From Niveispirillum sp. SYP-B3756 (GTDB lineage Bacteria; Pseudomonadota; Alphaproteobacteria; Azospirillales; Azospirillaceae): 64,000 nucleotides of DNA. The stretch covers positions 62,001 to 126,000 of the forward strand of contig NZ_WIDQ01000004.1 of assembly GCF_009495745.1 (NCBI RefSeq), written 5' to 3'. Below the pieces are notes generated by a model, which worked only from the letters and a program-made list of their open reading frames with translations, made no database searches and was not told the origin of the DNA. A program made the translations under genes and the position numbers. Of the stretch, positions 54,163 through 63,845 are shown piece by piece. How positions within the stretch are numbered: the stretch's first letter is position 1; each line of letters begins with the position of its first letter.

Positions 54163-55554
54163 CTACCGGCGGCCGGCAACGAAGGCCGACACCTTTTCCC
54201 GCAACTGACGGAAGTTGCGGTCCAGATCGGCGGTCGCCATCAGCATGGTTTCAGAGCCGGCCCCGCTCTGCTGCGCCATCTCGCCCAGCTGTTCCACATT
54301 CTTGGCCAACTGGCTGACACCAGCGGCCACGCTGTCGGCGCGGCTGGCAATGTCGCGGGTGGTGGAACCCTGTTCTTCGGTGCTGGCAGCAATCGCGCTG
54401 GAGATTTCGTTCATCTGGCCCAGCACCCGGGTGACGGTCCGGATGGCGTCCACACTCATCTGCGACTGGTTTTGGATGGCCGTGATCTGCTCGGCAATTT
54501 CCCCGGTGGCCCGTGCCGTCTGGGTTGCCAAGCTCTTCACCTCACCGGCTACCACGGCGAAGCCCTTGCCGGCCTCCCCGGCGCGGGCGGCCTCAATCGT
54601 GGCGTTCAGCGCCAGCAGGTTGGTCTGGCTGGCAATCTCATTGATCAGGTTGACCACGGTGCCGATCTGCCCGGCCATGTCGGCCAGACCCTGGATCAGT
54701 TCATTGGCGTGATGGGATTCCCCCTCTGCCGTGCGGGAGATGCCGGTTGCCTCTGCCACGCGCCGGTTGATCGCGTCAATGGAAGCGGACAATTGGCCGG
54801 CGGCGGCGGCCACCTCCTGGGTGTCGGCGGAGACGCGCCGGGCGGCATCATTGGCCGCCCCAATCTGGACCTTGCTCTGTTCAGCCAGATCGGCATTCTG
54901 GGTGGCCGCATCCTGCAAGGCGGCCGATGCGGTGGCGAAGCCGTCCACCACAATATTCACCTCGTCTGCCAGCTTGGCGCTGCGTTCACGCGATTGCCAG
55001 AGGTCGGCAATATCCTTCCAATACACCAGGACGTGGGGTTCCCCCCTGAACGGGAAGGGGACCAGGGTCACTTCCACCGGCAGCGGGCTGCCATCCAGCG
55101 CCAGGTGCATCCATTCGAATCGGCGGAAGCCATCGCGGATTGCCTCTTGCAGATAGGCTCCTGCCACCTCGGCGGAGACGCGGCCGTCGGGCTGTCGTTC
55201 CGGGGACAAGGCACCGGGCAGCACGCCGCGCAGCTGTTTGGCATCCTTGGCCTTGATGAATTTCAGCGCGGCGTCGTTGGAAATGACGAAGCTGGTGGTG
55301 TTGGCCACCAGCATCGGGTCCGGTGACTTGTCGAAGGCAATGCGCCGGAAAGTCTCCATCAGCGCTTCGTCATCGCTGATGACAGGCGTGGTCTGGGTTG
55401 CAGGGCTGATCCAGAGCCCCGCCAGAATGGCCGCTAACCCGATGAAGAGACCCAGCCAGAAGAGACCGCTGGACAGGCTGCCCCCACCCACCAGAAGGGC
55501 AATGGCCAGACCCGCGACCGCCACCCCGATCTGTAGCATTTTATCTTTTTGCAT
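54163..55554 (-). CDS. Methyl-accepting chemotaxis protein with cytosolic PAS-like domain
   Basis: This protein has 463 residues from [13 protein letters not shown] (55554). A GTG nine codons upstream is possible, and neither start has a strong ribosome site. Two transmembrane helices at about 5-45 are separated by only a few residues, so there is no periplasmic sensor. A PAS-like domain follows at about 70-190. The signalling domain hairpin tip is standard ([21 protein letters not shown], then [15 protein letters not shown]). It probably senses a cytosolic signal such as redox state and passes it to CheA. Confidence 0.88.
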   Translation of the reverse strand: MQKDKMLQIGVAVAGLAIALLVGGGSLSSGLFWLGLFIGLAAILAGLWISPATQTTPVISDDEALMETFRRIAFDKSPDPMLVANTTSFVISNDAALKFIKAKDAKQLRGVLPGALSPERQPDGRVSAEVAGAYLQEAIRDGFRRFEWMHLALDGSPLPVEVTLVPFPFRGEPHVLVYWKDIADLWQSRERSAKLADEVNIVVDGFATASAALQDAATQNADLAEQSKVQIGAANDAARRVSADTQEVAAAAGQLSASIDAINRRVAEATGISRTAEGESHHANELIQGLADMAGQIGTVVNLINEIASQTNLLALNATIEAARAGEAGKGFAVVAGEVKSLATQTARATGEIAEQITAIQNQSQMSVDAIRTVTRVLGQMNEISSAIAASTEEQGSTTRDIASRADSVAAGVSQLAKNVEQLGEMAQQSGAGSETMLMATADLDRNFRQLREKVSAFVAGRR

Positions 55555-55702
55555 CAATTTCTTGCCCCATCTCGCCACCACTGAAAGGTAGCGCTATCTT
55601 AAGGCAATTAAATTTATAAAATCGAACTATACTGTTGCTCGGAATGCCGGTCCGCCCCCCATTTGTTGCGTAGCAGCATGAAAAGGGAAGCCCAAGGCAA
55701 TC

Positions 55703-56482
55703 TCAGCGGGAGGGTAGATGCTTTCCCAACGCCCAGCGTGACAAATACATAAATGGCGTGTCCAGCAAAGACAAGGCGACACGCAAACCATAGGTGCCCA
55801 GGATATAGGTAAAGAACAGGGCTTCCCAGCCCACCGGTTCCGGCGCGAACACCACCCAGGCCAGCACGCTGAACATGACATTGTCTACCAGCGATGACAG
55901 CATGGTGCTGCCATTATTGCGCAACCACAGGTGCCGGTCGCCGGTGGCTCCCCGGATGCGTTGATAGACCCAGACGTCGAACAGCTGGCTGGTGAGGTAG
56001 GCGGTCATGCCGGCGGCGAACAGCGCTGGGGCCGGCGTGAACAGGGCGGCGATATGGTCCTGCATCCCCAAGGCCCAGGCCATGTCCGTGCCGGCCTGTT
56101 CCGCATTCATGGGCCGGAAGCCCAGCGTCAGTATCATCAGCAGGGTGAACAGCAGATAGGCGGCAAAGGACAGGAATACGGCGCGGCGCGCGGCGGCGCG
56201 GCCGAAATGTTCGGTCAGGATATCGGTGGCCAGATAGGTTGAGCCGAACAGCACCGTGCCCATGGCCACGGGATGGTCATAAAAGCCAAACTGCACGGCC
56301 TTCAGCACCTCCACATTGGCGCTGATCACGGCGACGGCAATGTAGAGATAGAGCCCCGCCGCTCCGAACAGCCGCGCCATCAGAAGGATGGCGCCGAAAC
56401 AGAACAGGGCCTGGAACAGCAGCAGCGCTTCCGGCGGCACCTGGTTGAGAAAGGCGATAAGATCGGCAGGGGAGAGCGACAT
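55703..56482 (-). CDS. yhhQ: Queuosine precursor transporter YhhQ-type
   Basis: This 259-residue integral membrane protein starts at MSLSPADLIAFLNQ (ATG 56482). The 30 extra N-terminal residues of the longer frame are unlikely. It has about six hydrophobic helices. Family segments include VLFGSTYLATDILTEHFG, MTAYLTSQLFDVWVYQRIR and LVDNVMFSVLAW. YhhQ imports queuine-pathway precursors for tRNA modification. No preQ1 riboswitch is seen upstream. The rpmB terminator separates it from rpmB. Confidence 0.87.
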   Translation of the reverse strand: MSLSPADLIAFLNQVPPEALLLFQALFCFGAILLMARLFGAAGLYLYIAVAVISANVEVLKAVQFGFYDHPVAMGTVLFGSTYLATDILTEHFGRAAARRAVFLSFAAYLLFTLLMILTLGFRPMNAEQAGTDMAWALGMQDHIAALFTPAPALFAAGMTAYLTSQLFDVWVYQRIRGATGDRHLWLRNNGSTMLSSLVDNVMFSVLAWVVFAPEPVGWEALFFTYILGTYGLRVALSLLDTPFMYLSRWALGKHLPSR

Positions 56483-56529
56483 GGGGGCACGCGAATCGGC
56501 AGCAAGAAAAAACAAACCCCAAACGGCAG

Positions 56530-56568
56530 CGGCCCCGCGAAACGCCCGGATGGGGTTTCGCGGGGCCG
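56530..56568 (-). terminator. Terminator of rpmB
   Basis: CGGCCCCGCGAAAC pairs with GTTTCGCGGGGCCG, about 40 bases past the rpmB stop on the minus strand. A T-rich stretch follows about 20 bases further along. Confidence 0.75.
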
Positions 56569-56609
56569 ACAATACCGTCAGCAGCGAACTGTAACCGTCA
56601 GACGCCGAC

Positions 56610-56906
56610 TCAGGCGGCGGTCTTGGCGGCCAGTGCCTTCTGGATCTGCTTCTTCACCTTGCGGGCATCAACGTCCAGCTTGGCATCAGCGATATCCAGC
56701 AGGGCAGCGTCCAGGCCACCCTTGTGCTCAATCGTGCGAATGCCATTGGTGGACAGACGCAGGCGGATCATGCGGCCCAGCGCATCCGACATCAGCGAGG
56801 TTTCCTGCAGGTTCGGCAGGAAGCGCCGACGGGACTTGTTGTTGGCGTGGGAGACGTTGTTACCGGTCTGCACACCCTTGCCGGTCACGGCGCACTTGCG
56901 GGACAT
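56610..56906 (-). CDS. rpmB: 50S ribosomal protein L28
   Basis: This 98-residue basic protein of the large ribosomal subunit begins [20 protein letters not shown] (ATG 56906) and continues with [13 protein letters not shown]. The KCAVTGKGV opening and the NNKSRRRF patch are diagnostic. The longer open frame upstream is not coding. It is transcribed alone, with a strong hairpin terminator. Confidence 0.96.
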   Translation of the reverse strand: MSRKCAVTGKGVQTGNNVSHANNKSRRRFLPNLQETSLMSDALGRMIRLRLSTNGIRTIEHKGGLDAALLDIADAKLDVDARKVKKQIQKALAAKTAA

Positions 56907-57077
56907 CGAAACACCTATCTTTAAGCTGCTGGCGGCCCGCGAGAGAATTACCGGGCGCACCGGACACGATAAAACCAATCCAGCCAAGGCGAACCCTGGC
57001 CGATGAAGCCGCGTTGATAGACGACGCGGGGCCGTGAGTCAAGCCCGGGCCCCTCATTCATTGCAGCATAGCCGCCT

Positions 57078-58433
57078 TCAGCCTTGGCGGCCCGGCTCCC
57101 GGACCAGCAGCAGCAGGCCCAGCCCCAGCAGGAACAGGGCCACCACCGTGCCCATGCCGGCCCGCTGGGTGGCGAACAGGCTGACGGCAGCGCCATAGCA
57201 AAGCGGCCCCAGCACGCCCACGGCCCGCCCGGTCAGGGCGTAAAGGCCGAAAAACTCTGTTTCCAGCCCCTTTGGTGCCAGCCTGGCCATCATGGAGCGG
57301 GCGGCGGCCTGGGCGGGACCGAAGAAACAGCCCAGCACCAGCCCCAGGACCAGCAGCCACTGCTGATCAGGGGTGAAATCCAGCGGCAGATTAAGCGCCG
57401 GGGCCCAGCCCCAGGCCGGCGTGCCGATAGCGATCAGCCCGACACCGGAGAGAATCAGCCCGATGATGGAAATGATCAGGGTCGGCTTGGCCCCGATCCG
57501 GTCATCCAGCCAGGCGAAGCCGATGGCGCCCAGCCCGGCGGAGACATTCAGCAGGATGGCGAACAGAATCAGTTGCGCCTCCGTCATGCCGAAAATGATG
57601 CCGGCATAGATGCCGCCGAAAGCGGTGATGGTATTGATCCCGTCCCGCCACAGGGCCGACGCCACCAGGAAACGCAGCAGATTGCCATGGAAGGGCAGGG
57701 CGCGCAGGGTGCGGCCCAGCGTGGAAAGTCCTTCGCGCACGATCTGCCCCAGCGGGGCGGTACTGCCCGGTCGGTCCGGCACCAGCAGGAACAAGGGCAG
57801 GGCGAACAACCCGTACCAGATGGCGACCAGCACGGAGGTGGCGCGTACCGGGGCGGCCTCCGCCTTGTCCAGCAGGCCGAACAGCGGCGTGTCCGTCTGC
57901 AACAGCAGCAGCAGACAGCCCATCAGCGATAAAAGCCCGCCAATATAGCCGGTCCCCCAACCCCAGCCGGAGACCCGACCCAGATGGCTGGGCGGCGCGA
58001 TGCCGGGCAGCAGCGCATTATAAAACACATTGGCCAGTTCAAAGGCCGTGCTGGCAACGCCGACAATGACCAGGGCCAGCAGCACATAGGAAGGGTCGGG
58101 CCGCACGAACCACAGCAGGGCGGCCCCCACCACCGCGATGGCGGTGAAGCCGCCCAGCCAGGGCTTGATCCGCCCGCCCTTGTCGGCGATGGCCCCCAGC
58201 ACCGGAGAGAGCACGGCAATGGCCAGCCCGGAGAGACCCAGCATGAAGGCCCAGTCGGCCGACGCCGAATCGGGGTCGGCCGCCACGCCCTTGGTGAAAT
58301 AGACGCTGAAGACGAAGGTGCCGATCACCGTGTTGAAGGCCGACATGGCCCAATCATACAGGCACCAGCCGGCGACCGCCGCCTTGCGTCCTTTCAGCGT
58401 CTGTTCCAAATGCCGTCCCCTTGGCGTCTTCAT
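57078..58433 (-). CDS. MFS transporter of the UMF1/Atg22-like family
   Basis: This 451-residue protein has about 12 transmembrane helices and starts at MKTPRGRHLEQTLKGRKAAV (ATG 58433). The opening AGWCLYDWAMSAFNTVIGTFVFS and the motif SPVLGAIADKGGRIKPWL mark the Atg22/UMF1 branch of the major facilitator superfamily. The substrate is unknown, with drug or amino-acid export most likely. It is a single-gene unit divergent from the YceI gene. Confidence 0.86.
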   Translation of the reverse strand: MKTPRGRHLEQTLKGRKAAVAGWCLYDWAMSAFNTVIGTFVFSVYFTKGVAADPDSASADWAFMLGLSGLAIAVLSPVLGAIADKGGRIKPWLGGFTAIAVVGAALLWFVRPDPSYVLLALVIVGVASTAFELANVFYNALLPGIAPPSHLGRVSGWGWGTGYIGGLLSLMGCLLLLLQTDTPLFGLLDKAEAAPVRATSVLVAIWYGLFALPLFLLVPDRPGSTAPLGQIVREGLSTLGRTLRALPFHGNLLRFLVASALWRDGINTITAFGGIYAGIIFGMTEAQLILFAILLNVSAGLGAIGFAWLDDRIGAKPTLIISIIGLILSGVGLIAIGTPAWGWAPALNLPLDFTPDQQWLLVLGLVLGCFFGPAQAAARSMMARLAPKGLETEFFGLYALTGRAVGVLGPLCYGAAVSLFATQRAGMGTVVALFLLGLGLLLLVREPGRQG

Positions 58434-58572
58434 AGGCTGGGTGGGCACCCTGTCATGCGTACGGGGCCGGGCCAAGTGTCTTTGCCGTGACAGCGCCATA
58501 ATGGTCTTTTTACTGGGAACATGATTTGGTCAGAGACTGTAAAACTGACTGCCCTTCCACAGGGATGCCGCC

Positions 58573-59190
58573 ATGGGGCTGATCGCCCGTGCCACCGTCT
58601 GTCATCCACACGCCGCCTTGGGGTTGGTGCTGCTGTCGCTGTTGCCCTGGCAAACGGCACCGGCGGCCCTGCGCGCCTATCGGCTGGGGGCGGAGAATAC
58701 GCGTGTCGGCTTCAGCGTGCGCTATCTGGCGGTGGCCAAGGCCGAAGGGCGCTTTCCGGCCGTACAGGGCGATGTGACCTTTGATCCCGACAGCGGGCAG
58801 GTGGCCGATATCGATGTCACCATCGGCACGGACAGTGTGGATACCGGCCAGCCAGCGCGTGACGCACGGCTGCGGGGGGAAGGGTTCTTCTGGACCGAAC
58901 GCTACCCGACCATGCATTTCAAGGGCTTGAGTGTGGAGCGCACCGGCCCCGCCAGCGGCATCATCCGGGGGGAACTGACCCTGCGTGGGGTGACGCGGCC
59001 CCTGGCGTTGGATGTGGCGATTACGCCGGATCAGGACGGTGCGTCTGGCCGACTGTTCATCACCGTCAAGGGCACGCTGGACCGTCGGGATTACGGTATG
59101 GTGGACGGGGTGGCCGGGCTGTTCATCGCCAATAAGGTGGCCCTGCGGATCGATGCGACCGGCCTGATTCCGGAGCCCACACCGCCTTGA
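58573..59190 (+). CDS. YceI family periplasmic protein
   Basis: This 205-residue protein starts at MGLIARATVCHPHAALG, with AGGGA seven bases upstream. An N-terminal hydrophobic signal ends near TAPAALRA. The lipocalin-like YceI barrel follows: YRLGAENTRVGFSVRYLA, GDVTFDPDSGQVADIDVTI and FFWTERYPTMHFKG, then GELTLRGVTRPLALDV. YceI proteins bind long-chain isoprenoids or lipids. It precedes the large glutaminase/SIS gene by 84 bases on the same strand. Confidence 0.88.
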   Translation: MGLIARATVCHPHAALGLVLLSLLPWQTAPAALRAYRLGAENTRVGFSVRYLAVAKAEGRFPAVQGDVTFDPDSGQVADIDVTIGTDSVDTGQPARDARLRGEGFFWTERYPTMHFKGLSVERTGPASGIIRGELTLRGVTRPLALDVAITPDQDGASGRLFITVKGTLDRRDYGMVDGVAGLFIANKVALRIDATGLIPEPTPP

Positions 59191-59274
59191 CGGGGCCATG
59201 CGGTCAAGCCATTTGCACCCCGGCGCCGGGGTGGCGTATCTAGGTTTCTGTTCTTCAGCTATCGGGTGATCACC

Positions 59275-62200
59275 ATGTGCGGCATCGCTGGCCTTCTCTC
59301 CGGTCGTTCCTGGCGTCAGGCGGGGGATGCCTCCTGGGTGGATGGCATTGCGGCCAGCCTGCTGGCGGCCGACGCCACGAACCTGGACGCCATTGATGCC
59401 GCCCTGGATGCGCTGCATGGTCGCTTCAACGACCTGATGGCCTTTGCCACCCATATGGCCCTGGTGGAACAGCCAGCATTGCGCGCCCATGTGGGACGGG
59501 CGGCCGCCTATGTCGCTTCCCTGGAAGCCACATTGAAGACGGGGGCCAACGCGCGTGACCCGCGGGTGGAGCGCACGGCCGAACGCCTGCGCGATTATGG
59601 CTGGCAGCTGACGCATGAGGTGCTGGCCAATATCGACCGCACCTTGTCGCTGCTGGCCGGTGTGGCCCAGCCGCTGCGCGCCCAGCATTTCACCGCCTGG
59701 ACGGTGGAACAGGTGATCGAGAATCTGGACCGGCTGGAGGTGCGGGGCCGCGACAGCGCCGGCATTTCCGTACAACTCGCCATCCCCGGCCCCCTGGCCG
59801 ATGCCGAACTGGCCGGCTGGCGCCGGCAGGCCGCTGCGCTGGGGCGCGATGGCTATGATACGGACGGGGCCTTTGTCGCCCATGCCCTGGCCGATGGCGG
59901 GGCGACGGTGCGCTTCACCTATAAGGTGGCGCAACTGATCGGCAAGCTGGGTGACAATGGCGCCACGCTGCGGGCCAAGCTGCGCGCCGACGCGCTGTTC
60001 TGGCAGATGGCGGCCAAGGTGGCGCAGGTGGGCATCATCGCCCATACGCGCTGGGCCTCCCACGGGGCGATCAACCTGCCCAACTGCCACCCGCAGGGCG
60101 GGGCCCTGGCGGGGGATGAAGGGCCGTTGCTGCCGGTGGACGCCGATGTCGTCTCGGTGCTGAATGGCGATATCGACAATTACCGGGGCCTGCGCGAAGG
60201 GCTGGTGACGGCGGCCGGATTGGCCATTCCGCCCGCCGTTACCACCGATGCCAAGATCATCCCCGTCACCTTCCGCCTGACGGCGGGCAATGGCAATGGC
60301 GACCGGTTCCTGGCGGCCCTGCGCCGCTTTGAAGGTTCCGTCGCCATTGGCCTGCTGCACCCGACGGACCCGGAACGGCTCTATCTGGGACAGAAGGGCA
60401 GCGGGCAGGCCCTGTTCGTGGCGGAGGTGGCCGATGGCCTGATCCTGTCGTCGGAAAATTACGGGCTGGCCCCGCGCGCCCGCGCCTCCATCGCGCTGGC
60501 CAAGGTTGAAAAAGGCGGGCTGGCCGTCACGCTGTCTACTGTTGCTGGGGAATTGGCGCTGACCGCCCGCACCATCGATGATGGCCAGCCCACCGCGCTG
60601 ATAGCCGACCCGATCGAGATTTTCAGCCGCGATATTTTCCGGGGCGATTTCGACCATTTCTTCGAGAAAGAGGTCCACGAAGCCGCCGGCAGCGTGCGCA
60701 AGACCCTGGTGGGGCGTTACAGCCGCGCAGGACGGCAGGCCAGTTTCGATCTGGGGGAGGATGGCATCTGGGCCAGCCTGCGCCGCCGCCTGAGTGATCC
60801 GGCCAAGCCTGCCATCCGCCGTATCTTCGTCACCGGCCAGGGCACGGCGGCCATTGCCGGCATGGGCGTGGCGCATCTGCTGCGCCAGGCGCTGGGGGGC
60901 AGCGCCATCCATGTGGAAGCGGCCAAGGCGTCGGAGCTCTCCTCCAACCTGGATGGGGCGGTGCTGGATGATACGCTGGTGATCGCCATCAGCCAGTCGG
61001 GCACCACCACCGACACTAACCGCACGGTTGATCTGGCCCGCGCGGCGGGGGCTTGGATTCACGCCATCGTCAACCGCCGCAACAGCACCCTGGTGCGCAA
61101 GGCCGACAGCCACCTGTTCACCAGTGACGGGCGCGACATTGAAATGGCCGTGGCCAGCACCAAGGCTTTCTATTCGCAGGTGACGGCGGGCAAGCTGACG
61201 GCACTCTGCATCGCCGATGCGCTGGGCACCTTGGGCCCGGTGCAGATCCATGATGAACTGGTGGCCCTGGAAGGGCTGCCCGCCCGCATCCAGGAAGTGC
61301 TGGATGAAGAAGCGGCGATTGCCGCCGTGGCGGAACAATATGCCCCCTATAACCGCTATTGGGCGGTGGTGGGCAATGGCGCCAACAAGGTGGCGGCAGA
61401 GGAAATCCGCATCAAGCTGTCGGAGCTTTGTTACAAATCCATCCCGGTCGATTATACCGAGGATAAGAAGCATATCGACCTGTCGACCGAGCCGCTGACC
61501 CTGGTGATCGCCAATGATCTACCGCCGCTGCTGGCACAGGACACGGCCAAGGAAGTGGCGATCTTCAAGGCCCATGCCGGCAAGCCCATCGTGGTGGCGG
61601 CCAAGGGGGAAACCTGTTTCGATCCTTACGCGGAGGCAGTGATCCGCGTGCCATCCGCCGGGGCCGGGCTGGATTTCGTGCTGGCCACGGTGGCGGGCCA
61701 TCTCTGGGGCTTCCACGCCGCCCGCGCCATTGACCGCCGGTCCCAGGGCTTCCGCGAATTGGGGGCGGCGCTGGAACAGGCACTGGTGGAAAAGGACCAG
61801 CCGGTCGCCCCGCTGCTGGATGCGGTGGCGCTGGAAATGCGCCGCATTGCCGATGGCGAACAGGATGCGGCCTTGCCGCCGCGCGCCGTGGCGCAACTGG
61901 CGGCCTTCGGGGCCGATCTGGCCGGCATCGGTAACGATCCCGCCCGCCGCGCCGCCGTGCTGACGGCGGGGGAGGGGGTGTTGCGCACGCTATTTGAGGA
62001 AACCAGCCGCCCCATCGACACCATCCGCCATCAAGCCAAGACCGTGACCGTGGGCATTTCCCGCCCGACGCGGGAGGTGGCACCCGCCATCCTGGCCACC
62101 TTGGCCGAACTGGGCGTGGCACCGGAGTCGCTGGCCGAGGCTGACCGGCAGACCCTGACCGCCTATTCCGCCGTGCTGACGGCGGTGACAGGTGGGCTGC

Positions 62201-62637
62201 TTTACCGCTTGGCCGGCGATGGCAAGGACGGGCCGAAGCTGGTGGCCGATACCCGCGTCGGCCGCTCTGCCGGGCAGACATCCGGCTATGATGGTGGCCG
62301 GGTGGCGGCGGGCAGCAAGCGCAAGGCCCTGCGCCTGGGCCGTACCGTGTTTTCCGCTGGCACGGGGGAGGCGGAAAACCTGTTGCTGGTGCCCTTCTTC
62401 GCCGGGGCCGACTGGCGGCTGGCGGGGCTGGCCCTGCTGCATACCGAACTGGCGCCCCAGGCCAGCCTGCAGCAGAAGACGGCCCTGCTGAAGGAACTGC
62501 ATCTCTACGAAGATCTGTTCGACGCCTATCACGAACTGGTGCATGGGGAGGCGTGCGATTTCGCCGCCTTTATCGCCAGGATGTCCCCGCGCGACCTGCT
62601 GTTCCGCCCGGCGGCCGATCTGGTGCGGGTTGGCTGA
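59275..62637 (+). CDS. Giant GlmS-like protein: class II glutaminase plus tandem SIS domains (1120 aa)
   Basis: The ATG at 59275 is chosen because Cys2 must follow Met in a class II glutaminase (MCGIAGLLSG). Ntn-glutaminase motifs are kept: RGRDSAGI near 158, HTRWASHG near 258 and LNGDIDNYRG. A helical insertion of about 125 residues splits the glutaminase start from RGRDSAG. Tandem SIS domains follow at about 515-660 (SQSGTTTDTNR and ASTKAFYSQV) and 690-850 (EDKKHIDLS). The C-terminal 260 or so residues have no GlmS equivalent. True GlmS has about 608 residues. It may act on an unusual sugar phosphate or be regulatory; the substrate is unknown. Confidence 0.82.
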   Translation: MCGIAGLLSGRSWRQAGDASWVDGIAASLLAADATNLDAIDAALDALHGRFNDLMAFATHMALVEQPALRAHVGRAAAYVASLEATLKTGANARDPRVERTAERLRDYGWQLTHEVLANIDRTLSLLAGVAQPLRAQHFTAWTVEQVIENLDRLEVRGRDSAGISVQLAIPGPLADAELAGWRRQAAALGRDGYDTDGAFVAHALADGGATVRFTYKVAQLIGKLGDNGATLRAKLRADALFWQMAAKVAQVGIIAHTRWASHGAINLPNCHPQGGALAGDEGPLLPVDADVVSVLNGDIDNYRGLREGLVTAAGLAIPPAVTTDAKIIPVTFRLTAGNGNGDRFLAALRRFEGSVAIGLLHPTDPERLYLGQKGSGQALFVAEVADGLILSSENYGLAPRARASIALAKVEKGGLAVTLSTVAGELALTARTIDDGQPTALIADPIEIFSRDIFRGDFDHFFEKEVHEAAGSVRKTLVGRYSRAGRQASFDLGEDGIWASLRRRLSDPAKPAIRRIFVTGQGTAAIAGMGVAHLLRQALGGSAIHVEAAKASELSSNLDGAVLDDTLVIAISQSGTTTDTNRTVDLARAAGAWIHAIVNRRNSTLVRKADSHLFTSDGRDIEMAVASTKAFYSQVTAGKLTALCIADALGTLGPVQIHDELVALEGLPARIQEVLDEEAAIAAVAEQYAPYNRYWAVVGNGANKVAAEEIRIKLSELCYKSIPVDYTEDKKHIDLSTEPLTLVIANDLPPLLAQDTAKEVAIFKAHAGKPIVVAAKGETCFDPYAEAVIRVPSAGAGLDFVLATVAGHLWGFHAARAIDRRSQGFRELGAALEQALVEKDQPVAPLLDAVALEMRRIADGEQDAALPPRAVAQLAAFGADLAGIGNDPARRAAVLTAGEGVLRTLFEETSRPIDTIRHQAKTVTVGISRPTREVAPAILATLAELGVAPESLAEADRQTLTAYSAVLTAVTGGLLYRLAGDGKDGPKLVADTRVGRSAGQTSGYDGGRVAAGSKRKALRLGRTVFSAGTGEAENLLLVPFFAGADWRLAGLALLHTELAPQASLQQKTALLKELHLYEDLFDAYHELVHGEACDFAAFIARMSPRDLLFRPAADLVRVG

Positions 62638-62706
62638 ACAGGCTTTCCCGTTCGTGTAATGTTCTGATAGAATGGCGGCGTCATCAACCAATGGATCGAC
62701 GCCGCC

Positions 62707-63108
62707 ATGAGCTTCCATGCCACCGGTACTTTCGACGTCAAGATAACGCCCGAGGGCGAACCCGACGCGGCGGATGGCACCAGCCTGGGCCAGATGCTGC
62801 TGGACAAGCAGTTTCACGGTCCCCTGGATGCCACCGGCAAAGGCCGGATGTTAAGCGCGCAGACCGGTGTGAAGGGATCAGCGGTTTATGTGGCGCTGGA
62901 ACGGGTGACCGGTACGCTGAACGGCCGCAGCGGCAGTTTCGTGCTGCGCCATGTTGGCACCATGGATCGCGGCCACCCGCATTTGTCCATCTCCGTCGTG
63001 CCGGACAGCGGTTTCGGTGGGTTGGCCGGCATTTCCGGGGAGATGGCCATCAAGGTGGCCGACGGGAATCATTATTACGATTTCATCTATGACCTGCCGG
63101 GTGAGTGA
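62707..63108 (+). CDS. DUF3224 family protein (133 aa)
   Basis: This small protein has no signal peptide or membrane segment. Its sequence reads like the DUF3224 beta-barrel family: MSFHATGTFDVKITPEGEP, DKQFHGPLDATGKGRMLSA, VALERVTGTLNGRSGSFVL and HPHLSISVVPDSGFGGLAG. It may bind a small ligand, but no function is established. It stands alone between the SIS gene and the GNAT gene. Confidence 0.85.
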   Translation: MSFHATGTFDVKITPEGEPDAADGTSLGQMLLDKQFHGPLDATGKGRMLSAQTGVKGSAVYVALERVTGTLNGRSGSFVLRHVGTMDRGHPHLSISVVPDSGFGGLAGISGEMAIKVADGNHYYDFIYDLPGE

Positions 63109-63185
63109 GTGGGGTGGCACCCGCTTGGCAGCTACCTCGGATAGGTTTCTGGTCAATTGTAATCCGTTTATAGGAATTAAAGCTG

Positions 63186-63689
63186 ATGACCGGTCTTCTC
63201 ATCCGCCCGGCCACCGTCGCCGACGCCCCCGTCCTCTGGCGCATTATCGGCCCCACCATCCGGGCTGGGGAGACCTATACGCTGGACCAGGATATGGGGG
63301 AGGGCGAGGCGCTGGCCTATTGGCTGGCGCCGGATAAGGAGACGTTTGTTGCCGTGGCGCCGGATGGGCAGGTGGTGGGCACCTATTTCATCCGCCCCAA
63401 TCAGGCCGGTGGTGGTCGCCATATCTGCAATTGCGGCTACATGACCGCTGCGGCGGCCACCGGGCGCGGGGTGGCCAGGGCCATGTGCCTGCATTCCCTG
63501 GACCATGCCAGACAGCGCGGCTATCGCGGGATGCAGTTCAATTTCGTGGTCAGCAGCAACACCCGCGCCGTGGCCCTGTGGCAGGCGCTGGGCTTTACCA
63601 TCGTCGGCCGCCTGCCGCTGGTCTTCCAGCATCCCAGCCTGGGCTATGTCGACGCGCTGGTCATGTTCCAGCCGCTGGTGGAAGATTAA
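63186..63689 (+). CDS. GNAT family N-acetyltransferase (167 aa)
   Basis: This is a GCN5-related acetyltransferase. The acetyl-CoA site is seen as YMTAAAATGRGVARAMCLHS (a degenerate Q/RxxGxG/A), followed by FNFVVSSNTRAVALWQALGF, the typical motif B with an N-x-x-A-x-x-L-W pattern. The substrate is not known; amino acids, peptides or antibiotics are possible. Copy 8 of the multi-hairpin element starts two bases after its stop codon. Confidence 0.86.
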   Translation: MTGLLIRPATVADAPVLWRIIGPTIRAGETYTLDQDMGEGEALAYWLAPDKETFVAVAPDGQVVGTYFIRPNQAGGGRHICNCGYMTAAAATGRGVARAMCLHSLDHARQRGYRGMQFNFVVSSNTRAVALWQALGFTIVGRLPLVFQHPSLGYVDALVMFQPLVED

Positions 63690-63691
63690 CA

Positions 63692-63840
63692 CCAAGCCGC
63701 CTAAAGGTTGACCTTTAGGCGGCTTGGAGGCTGGCGACCGCCAGCCCGCGCCACGTGGCGCGCAAGCCAAGCTGCCGGAGGCAGCGCCCGGCGCATGAGG
63801 GAACGCAAAATCCCCCTGGATCGATCACGATCAAGGGGGA
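63692..63840 (+). repeat. Multi-hairpin intergenic element, copy 8 (best preserved)
   Basis: H5 has a perfect 17-base stem starting CCAAGCCGCCTAAAGGT (63692-63727). H4 is GGCTGGCG/CGCCAGCC (63729-63746), H3 is CGCGCCACGTGGCGCG (63747-63762) and H2 is GCTGCC/GGCAGC (63771-63785). H1 is TCCCCCT/AGGGGGA with inner GATC pairing (63811-63840). On the minus strand H1 is followed by ATTTTGCG, so it can terminate the TPR gene. The element fills the whole gap between two convergent stop codons. Confidence 0.93.
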
Positions 63841-63845
63841 TTGGT

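Noticed and set aside
56483-56609. A preQ1 riboswitch upstream of yhhQ
   Set aside because: The region holds the rpmB terminator and a T-rich stretch, but no preQ1 aptamer pattern could be read.
58510-61473. A 987-codon open frame on the minus strand
   Set aside because: It is antisense to the glutaminase/SIS gene, and its Gly/His/Gln-rich translation is typical of a GC-rich shadow frame.
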